Shown one piece after another: positions 22,101 through 32,699 of a stretch of 64,000 nt of DNA. The number at the start of each line of letters is the position of its first letter. The first letter of the stretch is position 1. The translations under genes were made by a program, and so were the position numbers. The notes beneath the pieces were generated by a model. It did not search any database. It was not told the origin of the DNA and saw only the letters and a list, made by a program, of their open reading frames with translations. The stretch lies in contig NC_081840.1 in NCBI RefSeq assembly GCF_963259705.1, positions 112,812,074-112,876,073 of the forward strand, given 5' to 3'. Origin of the DNA: Myotis daubentonii. Lineage: Eukaryota; Chordata; Mammalia; Chiroptera; Vespertilionidae.

Positions 22101-22825
22101 TGAGGCCAGCTGATGGCTCTGGCCAGAGGTTAGGGTTTCTGTACTTAAACATCCATTTCTTTTTCACTTGTGCTTTCAGAGGTGGGGATAAAGCTCTGTG
22201 GTGCAAAGTTGGCCTTATTTACTTGAAGCCAATTAAGCGGGTCTGTAAAGATCCTGGGTTGAAACTTGTCGTCACCCCTTCCAGGAAGGGTCTGTGTCAC
22301 AGGGGCTCCAGGAATCCTCATGCTGAACAGAGCTGAGGATCTCTACCCTCAATCTCACATGTGCACAGCAGGAATATTGTTGTTTGGTGAGTATCTGAGA
22401 TGCAGATGAACATTTTGAAAAATGACTCAGAATAGAAAGTCTATATTTATATTAAAAGTAGAATATCTAAAAGCCCAATCCTTGCTACTTGTCCAGACCT
22501 TAAATATGTGTTAATTAATTTCTGGTTGTATCTATGAACATCTTGATGACACCTCAAGCCAATGCACTCAGTTAGAGTACATCACACCAACTGGGTACAA
22601 TCCCAAGAGCACTTGAGATCTAGTTCATTGCCAGTTATAAAAGCATGTATCATAAAACTTTGATTTTACTATTTGCTTGGTATGGTTAGAAAAGGATCTT
22701 TGCTTGTGGAAAGGTATATACTGTCCAGACAAAATCTCAAAGCACAAAGACATGGGTCTATAACCATATAAATCAAAATTAGTCTATATAATAGTAACAA
22801 CACTAAAAGCAATAATGATACTTGA
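22101..22825. other. No gene seen
   Basis: Unique-looking DNA. Confidence 0.5.
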
Positions 22826-23000
22826 ATACTCATCGAGTAAGTATTTTGTGATGGATACTTTACTAGTAGTATCTTATTTAATCTTCCCAATGACCCGATG
22901 AGATAAATATTGTTGTCAATGTATTTGCCAGATAAAGAAAGTGATATTTGGAGAGGTCAAGTGACTGACTGAGGCCACAGAGCCAGAAAGGTGAATGGCA
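22826..23000 (+). mobile_element. MIR
   Basis: 'cttatttaatcttcccaatg', 'acccgatgagataaatattg' and 'aggtcaagtgactgactg' are MIR landmarks. Confidence 0.7.
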
Positions 23001-23126
23001 CAACGTGCACAATCCTGTTTGTATTGAGATGTTTGCGACTTTGAATGATGGATACATTTGCCAGTGAAATTAGTGACTAGTATTTTCCTTAAAAATTCCA
23101 AGTTAGTCTTAGCTATTCACTTTTTT

Positions 23127-23344
23127 ATTTTTAAAATATATTTTATTGATTTTTTTACAGAGAGGAAGGGAGAGGGATAGAAAGTTAGAAACATCGATTA
23201 AGGAGAAACATCCATCAGCTGCCTCCTGCACACCTCCTACTGGGGATGTGCCCGCAACCAAGGTACATGCCCTTGACCAGAATCGAACCTGGGACCCTTC
23301 AGTCCGCAGGCCGACGCTCCATCCACTGAGCCAAACTGGTTATG
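23127..23344 (-). mobile_element. Ves SINE in a nested site
   Basis: Flanked by GGCTATTCACTTTTTT-like repeats (about 23111-23126 and 23345-23360). A third copy of CTATTCACTTTT lies at 23811, bounding the adjacent L1. Confidence 0.9.
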
Positions 23345-23354
23345 GCTATTCACT

Positions 23355-23808
23355 TTTTTTTTTAATTGTTGAAAGCAGCGGTTCTCAACCTGTGGGTCGC
23401 GACCCCTTTGGGGGTCTAAGGACCCTTTCACAGGGGTCGCCTAAGACCATAGGAAAACACATATATAATTATGTATTGTTTTGTGATGAATCACTATGCT
23501 TTAATTATATTCAATTAGTAACAATGAAATTGGGGATCACCACAACATGAGGAACTGTATTAAAGGGTTGCGGCATTAGGAAGGTTGAGAACCACTGGAC
23601 TTTAAAGTATTACATATGTCTCCTTTTCTCCCGATTGACCCCTCTCCCCTCCATTCCCTCCTCCCAGGACAAGCCCCCACCACTCCAGTGTCCGTGTCCA
23701 TTGGTTATGCTAATTTGCATGCATACAAGTCCTTTGGTTAATCTCTTCCCCCACACCCCTGCCTTCTCTCTGAGGTTGGACTGTCTGTTCAGTGTTTCTT
23801 AGTCTCTA
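23355..23808 (-). mobile_element. L1 3' end (poly-A/3'UTR) interrupted by a hAT
   Basis: T-rich start (antisense poly-A) at 23353-23363, then 3'UTR sequence sharing TGCATGCATACAAGTCCTTT with the L1 at 45.8 kb. The hAT at 23376-23597 splits it. Confidence 0.75.
23376..23597. mobile_element. Non-autonomous hAT (family hAT-a), 222-bp variant
   Basis: Termini CAGCGGTTCTCAACCT and AGGTTGAGAACCACTG. The central segment found in 311-bp copies is missing, as in the 63740 copy. The target duplication is degraded (GTTGAAAG against CTTTAAAG two bases beyond the end). Confidence 0.88.
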
Positions 23809-23811
23809 GCT

Positions 23812-24539
23812 ATTCACTTTTGTGTAAGTAAAGGAGAGGCTAGCTACAATGTGGAGTACTCATCAGAAGAAATCTCAAGTCTAATAAGTTAATTAGATCC
23901 TTTTTCTTTGATGAACCAATTTCCACCATACTAATAAAAAATTATCTTAAGGATTAATATTGGTCTTCTTGCAATAATTTTGGAAACTTATAATTTATGA
24001 ATATATGATTTATTTGGGATAATTAAAAGTAGAAAAATTCAATTTAAACAGAGCATTAATGAAGGACCGGGACAAGACCTCTGCTGTCCAGTGAGAATTT
24101 GCTATGCAGATTAGGTCATTGCCACGGGTAATGATCTAGATAACTATTTAGCGTTGGTGTCCCCAGAACACACCAATAAGGAAGGAAAGACTGGGGTAGG
24201 TTTCAAGAGTTCTGCTTTAGAGACAAGGAAAGAAACTTAGTTTCTTTCAAACAACTCAAATTTCCCTTTGTATATTGTTCCTCTCTCTTTTTCTTATTAA
24301 GTAGGATTAATCACTTAAATTTCCAACTTTAAATAATTTTAGTACTCATCTGTCCCTTCTACTCTCATTTGCTCCAGATCATCTCAAAATGCTAAATGCA
24401 CTTTATCATTCCATGTTCTAGCAATACTTTGGTGTGCATTATATTTTTGTATAATAAGGCACTAAACCTATAGTCTCATTAAAGACACATGTACACAAAC
24501 TCTAGTTTTCAATGAAGGTTAAGATCATTGTTTGGAATC
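23812..24539. other. No gene seen
   Basis: AT-rich unique-looking DNA. Confidence 0.5.
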
Positions 24540-24547
24540 CCCTAGCC

Positions 24548-24759
24548 CAGTGGTTGGCAAACTCCGGCTCGCGAGCCACATTGCGGCTCTTTGGCCCCTT
24601 GAGTGTGGCTCTTCCACAAAATACCACGTGTGGGCGCGCACATACAGTGCGATTGAAACTTCGTGGCCCATGCGCAGAAGTCGGTATTTTGTGGAAGAGC
24701 CACACTCAAGGGGCCAAAGAGCTGCATGTGGCTCGTGAGCTGCAGTTTGCTGACCACTG
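24548..24759. mobile_element. Non-autonomous hAT (family hAT-b), 212 bp, palindromic
   Basis: Termini CAGTGGTTGGCAAACTC and CAGTTTGCTGACCACTG with perfect target duplication CCCTAGCC at 24540-24547 and 24760-24767. The two halves are inverted copies (TGGCCCCTTGAGTGTGGCTC on the left, its reverse complement on the right), so the element can fold into a long hairpin around the GCGCGCAC...TGCGCAG centre. Confidence 0.92.
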
Positions 24760-24767
24760 CCCTAGCC

Positions 24768-25164
24768 CACTGATACACCAATATCTTTATTAGTCATTTC
24801 TGGTCCTCAGACTCTTGGCACAGACCTGGCACTTCTGAAACAGTTGGTTGCTTTCTGTTACCCTCCACCCCTACAATTGCCAAAAAAGTCTTTGTTGTAA
24901 CCCTCCTCCAGCCCAGCATCTTCAGTGGCCAACCACTGCCCAAAGATTTAATCCAAAGATTGGAGTTTGGGATGAAAGGTCTTCCAGGGCCTGGCCTACG
25001 CCTACAGCTGCAGTCTCAAATACCAAGGCTGCTGACCTGTCTTGTAAGACACCAAGTGCAGGCCTGCCTCCCATTTCCCATTATTTTGTGGCTTAGCTCA
25101 TGCTGCTCCTTTGGATGAAAATGCTCTCCCCTCCTTTCCTTCTGATAACAGTCTACCAGTCCTC
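24768..25164. other. No gene seen
   Basis: Unique-looking DNA; no splice-supported coding segment. Confidence 0.5.
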
Positions 25165-25345
25165 TAACACAAACTACACATGGAGGCCAAATTTGGCAAC
25201 TGCCTTTTTTTGTAATTAAGTTTTATTGGCACACAGCCTCACCTTTCATTCACATATCACCTACGGCTGATTTCCCACTGTGACCAGACGGCCTGCAAAG
25301 CCTAAAATATTTACTATATGACCAACTCCCACTCTGAAAGCCCCG
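25165..25345. mobile_element. Old hAT (Charlie-type) fragment
   Basis: 'ggccaaatttggcaactgcc', 'aattaagttttattggcac' and 'gcctaaaatatttactatatg' match the family also at 14785 and 45341. Confidence 0.65.
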
Positions 25346-26471
25346 TTTAAACACCATCCCCTGGTTCCTCCTCAGGTTATCCTGACAGAAGTAATTTCCC
25401 CATCCTTTGTATTCCCATAGCGCTGGGTCTCTTATCAAAATCTTAAAAGGCTTTTCAAATGGATTATAAATGTCTTTTGGAGCAGGGACCATGTACTGTT
25501 CAACTTCAGACCTCGGCAGTGCACTGCATACAGAAGGTGCTTATAGGTTCATTGAAATGTCTATTTTGTATGGTATCTGAGAACATGGGCCCCTTCCCAT
25601 GCTCCAACTCCCTCTCCCGCCCAGAAGTCCTAATATACCCATGCCTTTCACAGCCAGTCCTCTGAATTATTTCTTTGGAATAGACAAATCATATGCTTAG
25701 GTTTCCTCAGACCTAAGCTCTTTGTATAACAAATATCAAGTCAGATGAAGGGCAATGTTTTACCTAATCAGATTATGTAACTACTAGATAAAGAGAGAAA
25801 TATTGATGAAGAAGACAAATTTTGCCTTTAAAGAATAATAAATATGAATGTGACTGTCAGGCCATAAAGAAAGTTGGAGTAGGACTATGTGAAAGTATAT
25901 TTTCTAAGGTAGGACATAAATGCCAACTCAGAATTCAGACAGAAGGAGTGGGCCTTTTCCATACTGACATTTATGTGATCCCTAGTTCAAGGACTGGTGT
26001 CTGGCTTGGGGAAAGGTAGAATAGCATCAGGAGATGCCCCTACTTCCAAGGGCAGTTGGTTGATGCATGGCTAGACAGCTGGAGAGGAGCTGACAGACTG
26101 CGGCCACAATGAGAAGGAGAGAGGTTCATCTTCAAAGCTCCCTCCTTCAGGGATTTATTAGCAAGAAATAACGTTTCAGAAGAAGAGCAGAATCTGACTG
26201 GTGTTCTGCTTGATGAGAGAAGGAAAAAGGGTGCTTAATACCTCCCGTGGGAAGGTGAGAGCAGGGGAGGGCGGGGGACACTCCTGGACGGCACACTTCC
26301 CACTCCTGAAGCTTGACCCATGCAAGAAAGTAAGGGACGCCCTAATGACAGCATGACCACAGAGCAGCAGAAGGTGGTGCCCCAGCTGCTGGTTAAGAAA
26401 GCCTTGAGGTTAGTTTTTCTCAGCTGTCCCTTCTCGTTCAAGTCAACTGTATTTACTAAATGTTGTTTAAA
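25346..26471. other. No gene seen
   Basis: Unique-looking DNA; short open frames lack domains and splice context. Confidence 0.5.
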
Positions 26472-26488
26472 CTTAGATATCTCTTCTT

Positions 26489-26710
26489 TTTTTTTCTAAA
26501 TATACTTTATTGACTTTTTACAGAGAGGAAAGGAGAGAGACAGAGAGTTAGAAACATCGATGTGAGAGAGAAACATCGATCAGCTGCCTCCTGCACATCT
26601 CCCACCGGGGATGTGCCCGCAACCCAGGTACATGCCCTTGACCGGAATCGAACCTGGGATCCTTGAGTCCGCAGGCCGATGCTCTATCCACTGAGCCAAA
26701 CCGGTTTCGG
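26489..26710 (-). mobile_element. Ves SINE, near-consensus
   Basis: 17-bp target duplication CTTAGATATCTCTTCTT at 26472-26488 and 26711-26727. Contains the full head, body and tail. Confidence 0.95.
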
Positions 26711-26727
26711 CTTAGATATCTCTTCTT

Positions 26728-27770
26728 GAGGCTTAACTTGTATTAATTCCCTAATGAGAAAGCTCATCAATCTAACACATGGCAAAGCCTGACCTTGATT
26801 CAAAGAGGGAGGCAAGTGGGTTAGGAAATGGACTGAGCTGGGACAGCATTATGCACCTGACTCACAGACAATGGCTACTGGCTATTACCTAATCCAGGGA
26901 GGAGACCTGGGAGCCATTAGCAGCCCTGCTGGAGATGCTGTCTGGAGGTGCTGTGGTCCAGAGCAGGCTGGGAGAGAATGTTACTCTCCTGCAGGGCCAG
27001 GGCTGTCAGATCACTCCCATAAAAGTCCACGACCCAGCCCACTCAGCAGCTGTTTCTTGAATTTGAGGAAAGCATCCCATTAGGTGTAGAAAAGCAGGTG
27101 TGGATGCTTTGCATATGTCGGAGACAGATGATACAATTAAAAGCAAAAACAAATGGCAGCTTCACTATTTCACAGAACCAATGGCAAATACAAGTACAAA
27201 CAGGCACACCCAGTCTTACATTTCCAGGTGATGAGGTGCTAAGTAAAAAGCAGGTTCTGTTTGACCCAGCAGACCTGAAAGCTTTTCAAGGCAGAGCTAC
27301 TGACAGTGAAGGTGAAAAGAAAGCCCATGTGAATAGATTAAGGACATGAGAGCTTTCCTGAATCAGACACCAGGTGGAAATATGTAATGCAAAGTTAAGT
27401 CCAGGAGCATGAAAACAAACAGCAGCATCTTTCCAAATTGCAGCAGAAGGGCACCATCTCCTTGGCAGGGGATCTCTGTGTGAAGATTTGGTTTTGGACA
27501 GGAACCATAAAAGCTAGCTGAACAAAAGGGGAGAACTGAGTCCCAACCGGAAACCAGCTGCCAGTGATCACCTTCTCCCATGAGGTCAAGAAGCTCCAGA
27601 CCCCAGTTGGAGCTTCAAGGTGCTTGTGGTTTGACCAGCTCCTGGGACTGCCACTACCTGCTGCAGGTAGCGAGGAGGGTCACAAAGCCCATCTGAGCAT
27701 CCTGTCCTGATGTCGAAAGCAGACCACTGCTGCGTATCATATCACCTGCTAAAATATTATTTTAAAAACA
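26728..27770. other. No gene seen
   Basis: Unique-looking DNA without a coding signal that I can support. Confidence 0.5.
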
Positions 27771-27774
27771 TACT

Positions 27775-28383
27775 TGGCATTTTAGTGAGTATGTGGAGAA
27801 ATCGGAACCCTCATGTGAGGAAACAAAAAGGTGCAGCCCCTGGCAAAAACAGTTTGGCAGTTCCTCAGAAAGCCAAACAGAACAGCCATATGGCCCAGCA
27901 ATTCCACTGCTCGGCACCCAGAAGAGCTGAAAGTGGGGACTCAGACAGGTACCTGCACAGCGACATCACAACAGCCAAAAGGTCCAACCACCCAACTGTC
28001 CATCAGTAGATGAATGGACAAAGAAAATGTGTATATACATACAAAGGAATACATTGTTGACACATGCTACAACATGGATGAACCTGGAAAACATTATGAT
28101 AAGTGAAATAATTCAGACACAAAAGGACAAATACTGTATGAATCCATTTGTATGAGTTACCTAGAGTAGGCAAATTCACGAGACAAAACGTAGAATAGAG
28201 GTTACTAGGGGTTTCAGATAGAGGGAAATGGGTAATTATTCTTTATTAGGTATGGTTTTGGGATGATGAAAAATTTCCAGAAACAGAGAGGGTTACAGTT
28301 GTACAACATCATGAATGTACCTAATGCCACTGAATTATATACTTAAAATGATAAAATTTATGTTTTATATATATTTACTACAA
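27775..28383 (+). mobile_element. L1M 3' end of ORF2 and 3'UTR
   Basis: 'gccatatggcccagcaattc', 'cccaactgtccatcagtaga', 'tgctacaacatggatgaacc', 'aatactgtatgaatccattt' and 'cctaatgccactgaattata' follow the L1 3' sequence in order. The open frame at 27710-28009 lies partly in this and is not a host gene. Confidence 0.85.
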
Positions 28384-28744
28384 TTGTATATAATAAAAGC
28401 ATAATATGCAAATCGACCGAACTGTGGAACGACCATTAGGTCGAGGGGGGGAAGGGGTCAGCAAGCAGGTGGCGTCAGGCCAGTGGGCAGAGGGAGGGGA
28501 TGGTGATGGGGTGGTGGTGGGGTGGAAGGGGGGTGGTGGTGACCAGTGGCAGGGCAATGGGGGCTGTTGTCACGCCCTGATTGCTCTGCTGGTCACCTCT
28601 TACAGAGGGAGGCCAGACTGCGACTTAAGCCGTCAGTTGGACATCCCGAGGGCTCCTGGGCTGCGAGAGGGCACAGGCTGGGCTGAGGGCCCCCCCGACC
28701 CCCCACCCCCACAGTGCATGAATTTTTGTGCACTGGGCCTCTAG
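28384..28744 (+). mobile_element. Non-autonomous Helitron, about 360 bp
   Basis: 5' end TTGTATATAATAAAAGCATA (first T-C pair mutated) and 3' end GTGCATGAATTTTTGTGCAC, GGGCCTCTAG. The G-rich interior contains GGTGGTGGGGTGG runs. Confidence 0.88.
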
Positions 28745-29054
28745 TTAAAAATAAAAGAGAAAGAACCCACATGTTGTTTCATTTCTCCAAAGTGTTGTAC
28801 TCATTTTAAGGGCTGGATGTCCTTTTAGATGATAGTTTCAAAAGAACTCTGCTGAGGCAGATGGTGAAACTGGTGACTAAGCTATAACTAAGGCAACTTA
28901 GTACGAGAATTCATGATGGGAGGGTAAGCCAAATGATTTTAACCAGCTTTGAGGTCATAGTGGGGGTAGGTCAGAGTAAAGGGGACAAAAATACCTTAAG
29001 GAATTAGGACTTGTCTTTCTTCTAATGGTGGGGGAGGGAGGAGGCTCAGGTTCT

Positions 29055-29265
29055 CCCCACCCCAGTGGTTGAGTGTTGACCCAGGAGCCAAGAGGTCACT
29101 GGTTTGATTCCTAGTCTGGGCACATGCTCAGGTTGTGGGCTTGTTCCCCAGTAGGAGGCTTGCAGGAGGCAGTTGATTGATGATGTTTCTCTCTCATTGA
29201 TGCTTCTATCTCTCTCTATCCCTCTCTCTTCCTCTCTCTAAAAGTCAATAAAAACATTAAAAACA
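29055..29265 (+). mobile_element. Ves SINE
   Basis: Plus-strand copy: CCCCAGTGGTTGAGTGTTG, B-box-like TGGTTTGATTCCTAG, then CT-rich tract and A-rich tail. The first bases of the tRNA-like head are lost. Confidence 0.85.
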
Positions 29266-29502
29266 TAATAAACCAACTGAACATACAAAATAAATATATG
29301 AAATAAACTGACAACATACACCTGTGTCACTTATTAAAAATATAATGGAAATAAAGATCTTATACCATATTAGCAAAAACTATAAAATACCTAGGAATAA
29401 CATAATAAAACATATGCAAAGTCTACATAAATAAATACTTATTATTAAAGAATATACAGTGGGGAGATATATCATGCTCCTAAATCAAAAGAGTCAATAT
29501 TG

Positions 29503-29718
29503 CCTGGTCCATGTGGCTCAGTGGTTGAGTGTCAACCTATGAACCAGGAGGTCACCGTTTGATTCCTGGTCAGGGTACATGCCTGGGTTTCTGGTTTGAT
29601 CCCCAGTGGGGGGAGTGTAGGAAGCATCTGATCAATGATTCTCTCTCATCATTGATGTTTCTATCTCTCTCTCCCTCTCCCTTCCTCTCTGAAAGCAATA
29701 AAAATAGAAATATTTTTT
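29503..29718 (+). mobile_element. Ves SINE
   Basis: 16-bp target duplication AAAAGAGTCAATATTG at 29487-29502 and 29719-29734. Confidence 0.93.
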
Positions 29719-29954
29719 AAAAGAGTCAATATTGTGAAGAAAATTTTTGTCTTCAAATTAATCCAAGTTTACTGCAATCTCAATTAAAATCTTAACAGAA
29801 GTTTTATAGATTTTAAAGAGTATGTAGAACAAATATGAAAAATTTAAGAAAAAACAGTGTTTGAGTAGGGAATTGGGGCGGGCACAGAGAGTTGGCCTAC
29901 AAGAGAATAAAACACATAAAACTTCAGTAATGAAAACAATATGATACTGAAGCA

Positions 29955-30258
29955 GGAAGAGACAGGGATCAGGCCTAAACTGGCAGTCAGATATCCCTCT
30001 TGCAATCTGGGACCACTGGCTCCTAACTGCTTACCTGCCTGCCTGCCTGATTGCCCCGAACCCCTCTACCTGCCTGCCCCTAACTGACCCCCCCTTGTCA
30101 GTCTGATCACCCCTAACTGCCCTCCCCTGCTGGCCTGATCACCCCTAACTGCCTCTGCCTCAGCCCTCGCCACCATGGCTTTTTCCGGAAGGCAAGAGTA
30201 CCGGAAGATATCCGGTCGACCCAGTGTAATTAGCATATTACCCTTTTATTAGTATAGA
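29955..30258 (-). mobile_element. Helitron, 3'-truncated
   Basis: 5' terminus TCTATACTAATAAAAGGG on the minus strand, followed by GTAATATGCTAATTACACTG. The interior has repeated CCTGATCACCCCTAACTGCC units. No CTAG/hairpin end is seen at the low-coordinate side. Confidence 0.8.
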
Positions 30259-30837
30259 TAGATTTGAATTTCATACATAGTGGAGGTGGCATTTTAAATT
30301 AGTGAGGGAAATTTAACAAATAGTATTGGGACAACTGTCTATTTGTTTGGACAGGAAAAGTTAGATTCTCTATCTCACACCACACACAAAAATTAATTCC
30401 AGATGAATTAAATATTTAAATATAAAAAAGATGATTATAAAAATAATAGAAGAAAATATTAGAGAATAATTTTATAATGTTTTAGTGGGAAGATATTCCT
30501 AAATAAGACATAAAACAATCATTGGCAGATTTGATTTTAAAAAGATTAAAATTTTTCTGTACAGAGTAATAGATATCATAAGAAGAGGGGAACACAGATA
30601 AAGGTTAATATACATACATGCAGAAAATGGTTATTATTCATAACATATATGAGTTCTTAAAATCAGTGAGGAAACTAAAAACAATTTAAAAATAGCAAAT
30701 TCATATAGGAGGACAAATAATGATAAAAATGAGTGGTCAGGAAAGAGTAAATAAAAAGATATGCTAAAAATGAAGTACATCCTTTTTTTAAAAAAAATTC
30801 ATGTTATTTTCAGTTATCCATTGTTATCTATACAGTA

Positions 30838-30964
30838 TATATAAAAGCCCACTGACTGGAACGACAGGAACAACAGAATGACCGGAACGACCAGTTGCTA
30901 TGATGCCCACTGCAGCCGGCTGTGGCCCCTCCCCCTGGCCGGCCCAGCCCCTGATCTCCCCCTG
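30838..30964 (+). mobile_element. Helitron 5' fragment
   Basis: GTATATATAAAAGCCCACTG, followed by repeated GGAACGACAGGAACAAC-type motifs and CCAGTTGCTATGATG, is a HeliBat 5' end. It stops without a 3' terminus. Confidence 0.7.
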
Positions 30965-31228
30965 TTAACAAGCCAAGTTTTATAGTGTGAGAGAATGGGG
31001 TGCCAGTCACTAAGCTCCTCCTTCTGCCAATTCTGGAATGAAGACAGAGGTCTTGGAGCACCAATGCTCTCACTCATGCCTTAGTTCCCTTCGGCTTTTG
31101 GACAAGGAGGTAGATGCCAGCATTCTGGATGCCTGTTCATGTACAAGTTTTTTCCACTATCCCCCCATTTTTCTCCCACCCCACTCTACATTTTGCTTGC
31201 TGACCCCAGACTCAAGACCCCTTAGGCT

Positions 31229-31538
31229 AGCAGGTTCTCAACCTGTGGGTCACGACCCCTTTGGGGGTTGAATGACCCTTTCACAGGGGTCGCCTAAGAC
31301 CATCAGAAAACACATATATAATTACATATTGTTTTTGTGATTAATCACTATGCTTTAATTATGTTCAATTTGTAACAATGAAATACATCCTGCATATCAG
31401 ATATTTACATTACGATTCATAGCTATAGCAAAATTACAGTTATGAAGTAGCAACAAAAATAATTTTATGGTTGGGGATCACCACAACATGAGGAACTGTA
31501 TTAAAGGGTCGTGGCATTAGGAAGGTTGAAAACCACTG
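31229..31538. mobile_element. Non-autonomous hAT element (family hAT-a), about 310 bp
   Basis: Same family and orientation as 590-900. The target duplication is partly decayed (CCTTAGGC/GCTTAGAC). Confidence 0.88.
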
Positions 31539-31945
31539 GCTTAGACTCTGCATGCAGGTCAGCCCTTCCTCAACACAGTCCCCTCTGCTACCTAGGCTCT
31601 TATTTTGTCTCCTTGGTTAGTGAACATTCTTCCAGAAATTTGTTTAAATCATTTAACAGATGCCCCCACTCCTGTTTTCTTGGTGGTTATAGGTTATATC
31701 TTTTCTTATTCCTTTAGGATCATTTTGATGAATATTAGGAGGAAGGGAGGAAAAACTCATATACTCTGTCTCCCATCTTGAACCAGAAATCTAAAAAGTA
31801 TTATTTGTAGTAGTAGAAAACTGGAGATAATATAAACATCCCTCAATAGGGAAATATTTAAATGGTGTTACATCCATTGTATGGAATATTCTACATTCAA
31901 AAAATAATGAATGAGTTTTATATTCATTGATATGAAAGGATATCA

Positions 31946-32157
31946 TCCTCTATAAAAAAAGGCCAGGGACCATAAGCGTAACGACCGGAATGACCGCTTG
32001 ACCAGTCGCCATGAGGTGCATTGACCACCTCTCGGTCTCTCCCCCCGCCCCACCCCCACCTGCGAGTGGCGGCTGACGGTGGCGGGCGAGTGGGGTGGCT
32101 CATGGCAGCAAGTGGCAGTGAGCTATGCATGCACGATTTCATGTGCTGGGCCTCTAG
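31946..32157 (+). mobile_element. Short non-autonomous Helitron, 212 bp
   Basis: TCCTCTATAAAAAAAGGCC at the 5' end; GCATGCACGATTTCATGTGC hairpin and GGGCCTCTAG at the 3' end, followed by T. Confidence 0.88.
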
Positions 32158-32291
32158 TAATATAATATTAAAGAAGCAAACTGCAAAAAGTGTGTACAGT
32201 AATATCAATTTTAGAAAATATATATTTATTTCTACTTTCCCAAAGGACTGCAGGATACCCACTAACCTGTTAAGAGTGGTGATTTACTAGT

Positions 32292-32528
32292 AGCCCTAGC
32301 TGGTTTGCTCAGTGGTTAGAGTGTCAACTCATAGACTGAAGGGTCTCAGATTTAATTCTGGTCAAGGGCATGTATCTTGGTTGCAGCTCCATCCCTGGCC
32401 CTGGTTGAGGCATGTGTGCGAGGCAACCAATTGATGTGTCTCTCTCACATCAATGTTTCTCTCTCTCTCTCTCTGTCTCTTCCCCTCCCTTCCACTCTCT
32501 CTGAAAATCAAAGGGGGAAAAAAATCCT
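32292..32528 (+). mobile_element. Ves SINE
   Basis: GCCCTAGCTGGTTTGCTCAG head, then the ATCAATGTTTCTCTCTCTCT block and CT-rich tract and an A-rich end. Confidence 0.88.
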
Positions 32529-32699
32529 TAGGTGAGGATTAACAAAAACAACAAAAAAAGAGTGGTTATTTATCTCTGTCTTTCCCCTTGAAAGCAGTGG
32601 ATCAAGCATGGGGTTGGCATGAGGGAGGAATTTTATCTTTTTGCTCTATATTGTCTCTACTGTTCAAAATTTTTACAATGCAAATGAAAAAATATTTGG

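Larger units (their letters stand above)
29320..30790 (+). mobile_element. L1M ORF2 fragment with SINE and Helitron insertions
   Basis: 'aaaatacctaggaataac', 'tttactgcaatctcaattaa', 'ttaattccagatgaattaaa' and 'gcagatttgattttaaaaag' trace L1 ORF2 in order from 29370 to 30560. It is interrupted by a Ves SINE (29503-29718) and a Helitron (about 29955-30258). Confidence 0.75.
31790..32690 (+). mobile_element. L1M 3' end with Helitron and SINE insertions
   Basis: 'actggagataatataaacatc', 'tggaatattctacattc' and, beyond the insertions, 'gcatggggttggcatgaggg' and 'ttcaaaatttttacaatgc' belong to an L1M 3' region. Split by 31946-32157 and 32292-32528. Confidence 0.65.

Noticed and set aside
26489..26710. 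tRNA-like sequence with A- and B-box-like motifs
   Set aside because: These are the heads of Ves SINEs (here and at about fifteen other places); they are fused to SINE bodies and flanked by target duplications, so they are not tRNA genes.
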